From assembly GCA_002189035.1 (NCBI GenBank), contig NEEC01000019.1, positions 620,001 to 684,000 on the forward strand: a DNA stretch of 64,000 nucleotides, read 5' to 3'. This DNA is from Utricularia gibba (lineage: Eukaryota > Streptophyta > Magnoliopsida > Lamiales > Lentibulariaceae). Shown here in pieces: positions 62,819 to 64,000 of this stretch (its first letter is position 1; each line of letters opens with the position of its first letter). A program made the translations under genes and the position numbers. The notes beneath the pieces are model-generated. The model did no database searches and was not told the origin of the DNA. It saw only the letters and a list, made by a program, of their open reading frames with translations.

Positions 62819-63626
62819 ATGCTCGGTGGCATGGCGATGGTGCCTGCAGGAGAAGAAGACACCGCTATTAAAATAAACCTCTGTCTTCTTTCATGTGGAT
62901 GGATGTCTGTCTGAGTACAGAGAGGGATCTCTTCTCTTGCAGTCATGTAACCCTGTTCTTTTTCAGAAGTCATCACTTTCACCTTGAAATTTGGAGACCC
63001 AACAGCTCCAGAGAATGCATAACCTCCCAAATAAGAAACGCAAAACACTTCTCAACAATTCATAATCTTGGTCAGTTTATATCTCATAAACCAGTTGCCT
63101 TTACCATCAAACAGAGGCACTGCAAATCTCCTCTTCTAGAAGTGGAAATCAACTGATGTTTTAGATTCTTCTCTTCACAATTTTAGGAACTTTCTAGAAT
63201 ACATTCATTGCCACTTTGGACATGAAATTCTGTGCTGCTTCAATCCAATCAATTCACTCTTCCTTCTAGAAACGTGTCACCTGCATGCACATTCACCGTC
63301 CACATCTATGCAGGTCATGGCCCTGTGGATGAGATTCTCGTTCACCCATGTGCAGGATACGGGAATCATTTCATCGTATCCAGGCCGGGTCGAACCGGAT
63401 CTCTAGGTCGAGAAAACCCCGAACCGAGGGACCGGTTCACTACTTCGGTTCGCGGGGTTTCCGACCCTTGTGCCGTGTCCACGTATCAGAGTTTGTGTCT
63501 TTCTAAATTACATGCATGATGTGATAAAAAGGGAAAAGCAATGTTACCGCAATGGATGTTTTGGTGGGATGCACCGAAACCCTAAGTGGGAATCTACTCC
63601 CAGTCCATCTCTGGTCCAAAGCCCCA
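62819..63626. other. intergenic between nsLTP and DUF599 genes
   Basis: No gene was recognised. A GC-rich patch at about 63380-63475 contains short inverted motifs (GGTCGAACCGG, CGAACCGAGGGACCGGTTC) without a clear single hairpin. Confidence 0.4.
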
Positions 63627-63656
63627 ATATAAATAACGTTCTGCACATGCAATTGA

Positions 63657-64000
63657 ATGAGTGGCGAGATGATGTACACTGACAGCCTTCTTGTCCCTTT
63701 AAGCATATTGTTGATGATAGGATACCACGGCCGTGTTTGGTACCGCTTGAAGCACGCGCCGTCGGTCTCCGCCGTCAGCCGGAAAGCCTGGATCCGGGAA
63801 CTCCACCAGGTTGTATCTCAAACACCCAAAACTCCTAACCGTAAAAAAAGTACATTTTTATTGTGATTTTTTTACCAGGTGGAAGCTTGAACTTGTGTTG
63901 TCCAGGGAGATGACAAGAAGGCTATGCTTGTGGTTCAAAGCTTGAGAAACACCCTCATGGGCGCCATCCTGACGGCCTCCGTCACCGGCCTCGCTCTCGC
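63657..64000 (+). CDS. DUF599 membrane protein, 5' part only
   Basis: Exon 1 (63657-63809) encodes MSGEMMYTDSLLVPLSILLM and GYHGRVWYRLKHAP. Exon 2 starts at 63906 with GDDKKAMLVVQSLRNTLMG and continues past the window edge. Both parts match the plant DUF599 family, small multi-pass membrane proteins (LVPL....YH...W and ..VQ.LRN..MG motifs) whose role is not established. The first ATG gives the usual distance to the LVPL motif; ATGs at 63669 and 63672 are alternatives. A TATA-like AATATAAAT lies at 63626-63634. The end of the gene is not in the window. Confidence 0.8.

Overview
This is a plant nuclear window, very probably from a eudicot. It has intron-rich genes with GT-AG junctions, long AT-rich intergenic stretches, plant-only families (TBL, DTX/MATE, CASP-like, OVATE, nsLTP, TOL) and a MIR164 locus. 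The genus cannot be named from sequence alone. No prokaryotic or viral system, CRISPR array, rRNA or tRNA was recognised.

Layout, left to right. 1-480: decayed Ty3/gypsy gag fragment (-). 777-2160: trichome-birefringence-like O-acetyltransferase (+). 2675-5942: plastid DTX44-type MATE transporter (+), facing a BRISC/Abraxas-like gene (6470-7558, -). 8450-8572: MIR164 hairpin (-) with its own TATA box. 8.7-14.8 kb: gene-poor, with inverted and direct repeats. 14852-15598: CASP-like gene (-). 15.7-20.5 kb: AT-rich, holding a Mutator-type TIR element (17188-18333). 20515-22089: single-exon FkbM/DUF7870 protein (+). 24238-27193: TOM1-like ESCRT adaptor (+). 27867-34962: RAPTOR, the TORC1 scaffold (-). 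37661-38191: DUF688-like small protein (-). 40242-41714: saposin-like secreted protein (+). 42130-44983: pseudogene of an NST1-like plant gene (-). 49275-51324: U-box E3 ligase of PUB16 type (+). 53568-54166: OVATE family repressor (+). 56526-60257: a whole MULE transposon with 79-bp TIRs, 9-bp target duplication and a decayed MuDR transposase (-), itself split by a hAT-type MITE (56726-57417). 60655-61095 and 62374-62818: tandem nsLTP genes (+). 63657-64000: start of a DUF599 gene (+), cut by the window edge.

The genes are ordinary, independently transcribed plant genes and do not form one pathway. Loose themes are growth control (MIR164, RAPTOR, OVATE, PUB), membrane trafficking and ubiquitin (TOL, BRISC, PUB) and cell wall or apoplast (TBL, CASP-like, nsLTP).

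The most important caution concerns sequence quality. Seven single-base losses, all in G or C runs, break the reading frames of DTX44, RAPTOR, PUB16 (two), the OVATE gene and the second nsLTP (two). In each case adding back one base restores the family reading frame. The common signature points to homopolymer deletions in the consensus, not to a cluster of dying genes. The NST1-like locus is different: it also has nonsense substitutions and a lost start, and looks truly dead.
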